Source: Typhlomys cinereus
Lineage: Eukaryota; Chordata; Mammalia; Rodentia; Platacanthomyidae
Reading direction: 5' to 3'
Assembly: GCA_023101885.1 (NCBI GenBank)
Contig: JALPQD010000623.1
Span: 612,178 to 676,177 of the forward strand
Length of the DNA: 64,000 nucleotides
The position numbers were made by a program, and so were the translations under genes. The notes under the pieces were generated by a model that was not told the origin of the DNA, did no database searches, and saw only the letters and a list, made by a program, of their open reading frames with translations. This document shows positions 62,101 through 64,000 of this stretch, one piece after another (the first letter of the stretch is position 1; every line of letters begins with the position of its first letter).

Positions 62101-64000
62101 ATCAGTCTCACTGTGACATCATAGCCTCATGTTGACATCACAGCCATATTGTGACATCACAACCTCACCATTGTTTCCTTACCTAGACTTTCTAGAATAC
62201 CACAGCTTAGCACAGGCTCACAGTGATGGGACATTTCATCAATGACATTGTAGTCTTTTACATCATAAACAGTTACAGCACAGTCTCACATGTTACTTCA
62301 CTGTCTCATTGTGATATCAAACTTCCCACAGATATCAAAGCCTCGCAGTGACCTCACAACCTCACTCTGATCTCACAGTCTAACCTGTTACATCATAGCC
62401 ACATGGTGAAATAAGCCTAGCTATTCACATCACATCTTCCAGAGTGACCTTATAAACTCACTGTGACATCACAGCTTCCAGAGTGCTATCACCTCACAGT
62501 GACATGACAGCCCACAGTGACATGTGACCTTCACAGTGACATGACAGCCTCGTGTGACATCACAGTCTCACCAGTGACAGCACAGCCTCACCTGTAACAT
62601 CAGCGTCGCTTCGGATATTAGTCAGAACACTGACATCATGGCATCGACTCTGACGTTATAGCCTCACTGTTTCATCACAGCTTTAATGTGATATCACAGG
62701 TTCACCTCAGAAATCATAGCCTCAACGAGACATCTCACCCTCATCACTGACATTCTACCTAGCCTCACTATGACACTCCAGTCTCACGTGTGACATCACA
62801 GCCTCACAAGGGACAGCATAGCCTCATCTGTGACATCAGCATTGCCACTGACATTAGTTGGAACACTGACATAACTGCCACACCAGTGACAGCACAGCCT
62901 GTGTCATAAAAGCCTCATCAGGATCACTGTCACATAATAGGTTCACCACTGACATTATAGCCTAACCAGTGATATCATAGTCTCACTATGACATCTTTCT
63001 CACCACTAATATTCCTGCCTTATTGTGACATCACACCTTCACCAGTGACATGAGAGACTCATTGTGATATCAGCCTCACCACTACCATTACAAATTCATT
63101 GTGAAATCACATTCTCACCCCTGGCATCAAAGCCTAACTGTGACATAATAGACTATCCTCTGAAATAATACCATCAGTGACATCATGGACATTCTGCCTA
63201 GTTTTGCTATGACATCACAGCCTCATTACTGACATTCAGGTTCACAGTCACCTGACAGCTTCAATAGTGACACACAGCCTTACTGTGGCATCACAGCAAC
63301 ATGAGTAACATGTCAGCCTCACTGTGACATCTCAGCCTCATCACTGACATCAGCCTCAGTTCTGACATCACAGCCTAACCACTGAAACTTCAGCTGAACT
63401 CTGACGTCATAGTTTATCACCACTGATATCACAGCCTCACTGTGATATCACAATTTCACAGCAACATCACCATCTCACAGTGACATCACACCCTCTCCTC
63501 TGATATCACAGCCTCAGTATGACTGCACAGACTCATCACTGACATCCTAACCTTACTGTGAAATCCAAACATCACCACTGATGTCACAGTCTCACTGATA
63601 TCTCAAAGAATCAGCCCAGATATCAGAGCCATACTGGAACATCACAGACTCACAGTGATCTCACAATCTGCCCACTGACACAACAAGCTCACCTATTACA
63701 TCATGGCCTCATTGTGAATTATTCTTGCCACTGATATGACAGCCTCACTGTGACATTACAGGCTCACCTCTGTGCATAACTGTGGCATTGCAGCATCGAC
63801 TCATTATAGCCTCACTGTTTCATCACATCCTCACTATGACATCACAGGTACACCTCTGAAATCATAGTCACAATGCGACATTAAACCCTCATCACTGACA
63901 TCCTACCTAGCCTCACTATGACCCTACAGCTGCACCACTGACCTCACAGGCTCATTGAAACATGGAAGCCTCCCTGTGACACCATTGTATCACTATTGAC
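59133..64000 (-). repeat. Family B minisatellite, block 11
   Basis: 19-bp array running off the right edge. It includes a locally homogenised triplet of the variant ATCACAGCTAGATTGTGAC near 60991-61047 and a unit with an intact TGACGTCA at 63402-63409. No gene seen. Confidence 0.95.
60991..61047 (-). repeat. Local 19-bp homogenised triplet
   Basis: Three successive units ATCACAGCTAGATTGTGAC, identical except one T-to-C change in the third. The CTAGATTG variant is not otherwise seen in neighbouring units, indicating recent local duplication within family B. Confidence 0.9.

Overview
The window looks like mammalian, most probably rodent, nuclear DNA with no intact host gene. The case for a rodent rests on a LINE-1 with GC-rich tandem 5' promoter monomers, ERV-L (MERVL-type) and MMTV-like betaretroviral remnants, and tRNA-derived SINEs that begin (minus strand) GGGCTGGAGAGGTGGCTCAG. 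The species cannot be named from sequence alone. The SINE is not a standard mouse B2 along its whole length, so a non-murine rodent is possible.

About 45 of the 64 kb (roughly 70%) is degenerate short-period tandem repeat. Family A (1-22.3 kb) mixes ~20-bp (GAGAGCTCACAGTGGTCATA) and ~16-bp (AGCTCATAGTGGTCAT) units. Family B (27.1-64 kb) has a ~19-bp unit (GTGACATCACAGCCTCACT). Both families change orientation inside the window: A at ~11.70 kb, B at ~45.59 and ~54.01 kb. The two consensus units share a CAC(T/A)GTGAG core when aligned in the same sense, so they may be diverged branches of one ancestral minisatellite.

The arrays are peppered with retroelements. In order: an ERV/LTR fragment and unassigned AT-rich DNA (1.55-3.53 kb); a solo LTR with a 6-bp target duplication (5.73-6.15 kb); a minus-strand 3' LTR plus 3' internal ERV piece (12.42-13.35 kb); a broken ERV-L provirus covering gag-like, protease, RT, RNase H, integrase, dUTPase and 3' LTR (22.33-27.09 kb), which sits on the boundary between families A and B; an MMTV-like long LTR carrying a SINE and a 5'-truncated L1 (27.59-30.37 kb); a minus-strand LTR (30.89-31.34 kb); an L1 with monomer promoter, broken ORF1 and only the start of ORF2 (31.38-33.97 kb); a SINE with a 15-bp target duplication (35.50-35.77 kb); a betaretrovirus-like gag remnant next to an antisense 18S rRNA fragment (37.02-38.30 kb); an ERV-L LTR fragment (42.87-43.03 kb); a minus-strand ERV-L 5' LTR with primer binding site (48.43-49.10 kb); a complete 1.73-kb MMTV-like LTR (50.07-51.80 kb); and a second 5'-truncated L1 (58.39-59.13 kb).

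No gene set works together here. All coding material is decayed retroelement sequence, and the short open frames within the arrays are periodic by-products of the repeat. The points of most interest are the scale, orientation switches and higher-order structure of the two minisatellite families, the dyad and CRE-like content of the family B unit, and the elements trapped at their boundaries. Array boundaries and element ends are read by eye and are good to about 5-20 bp unless a target duplication or TG...CA terminus fixes them.
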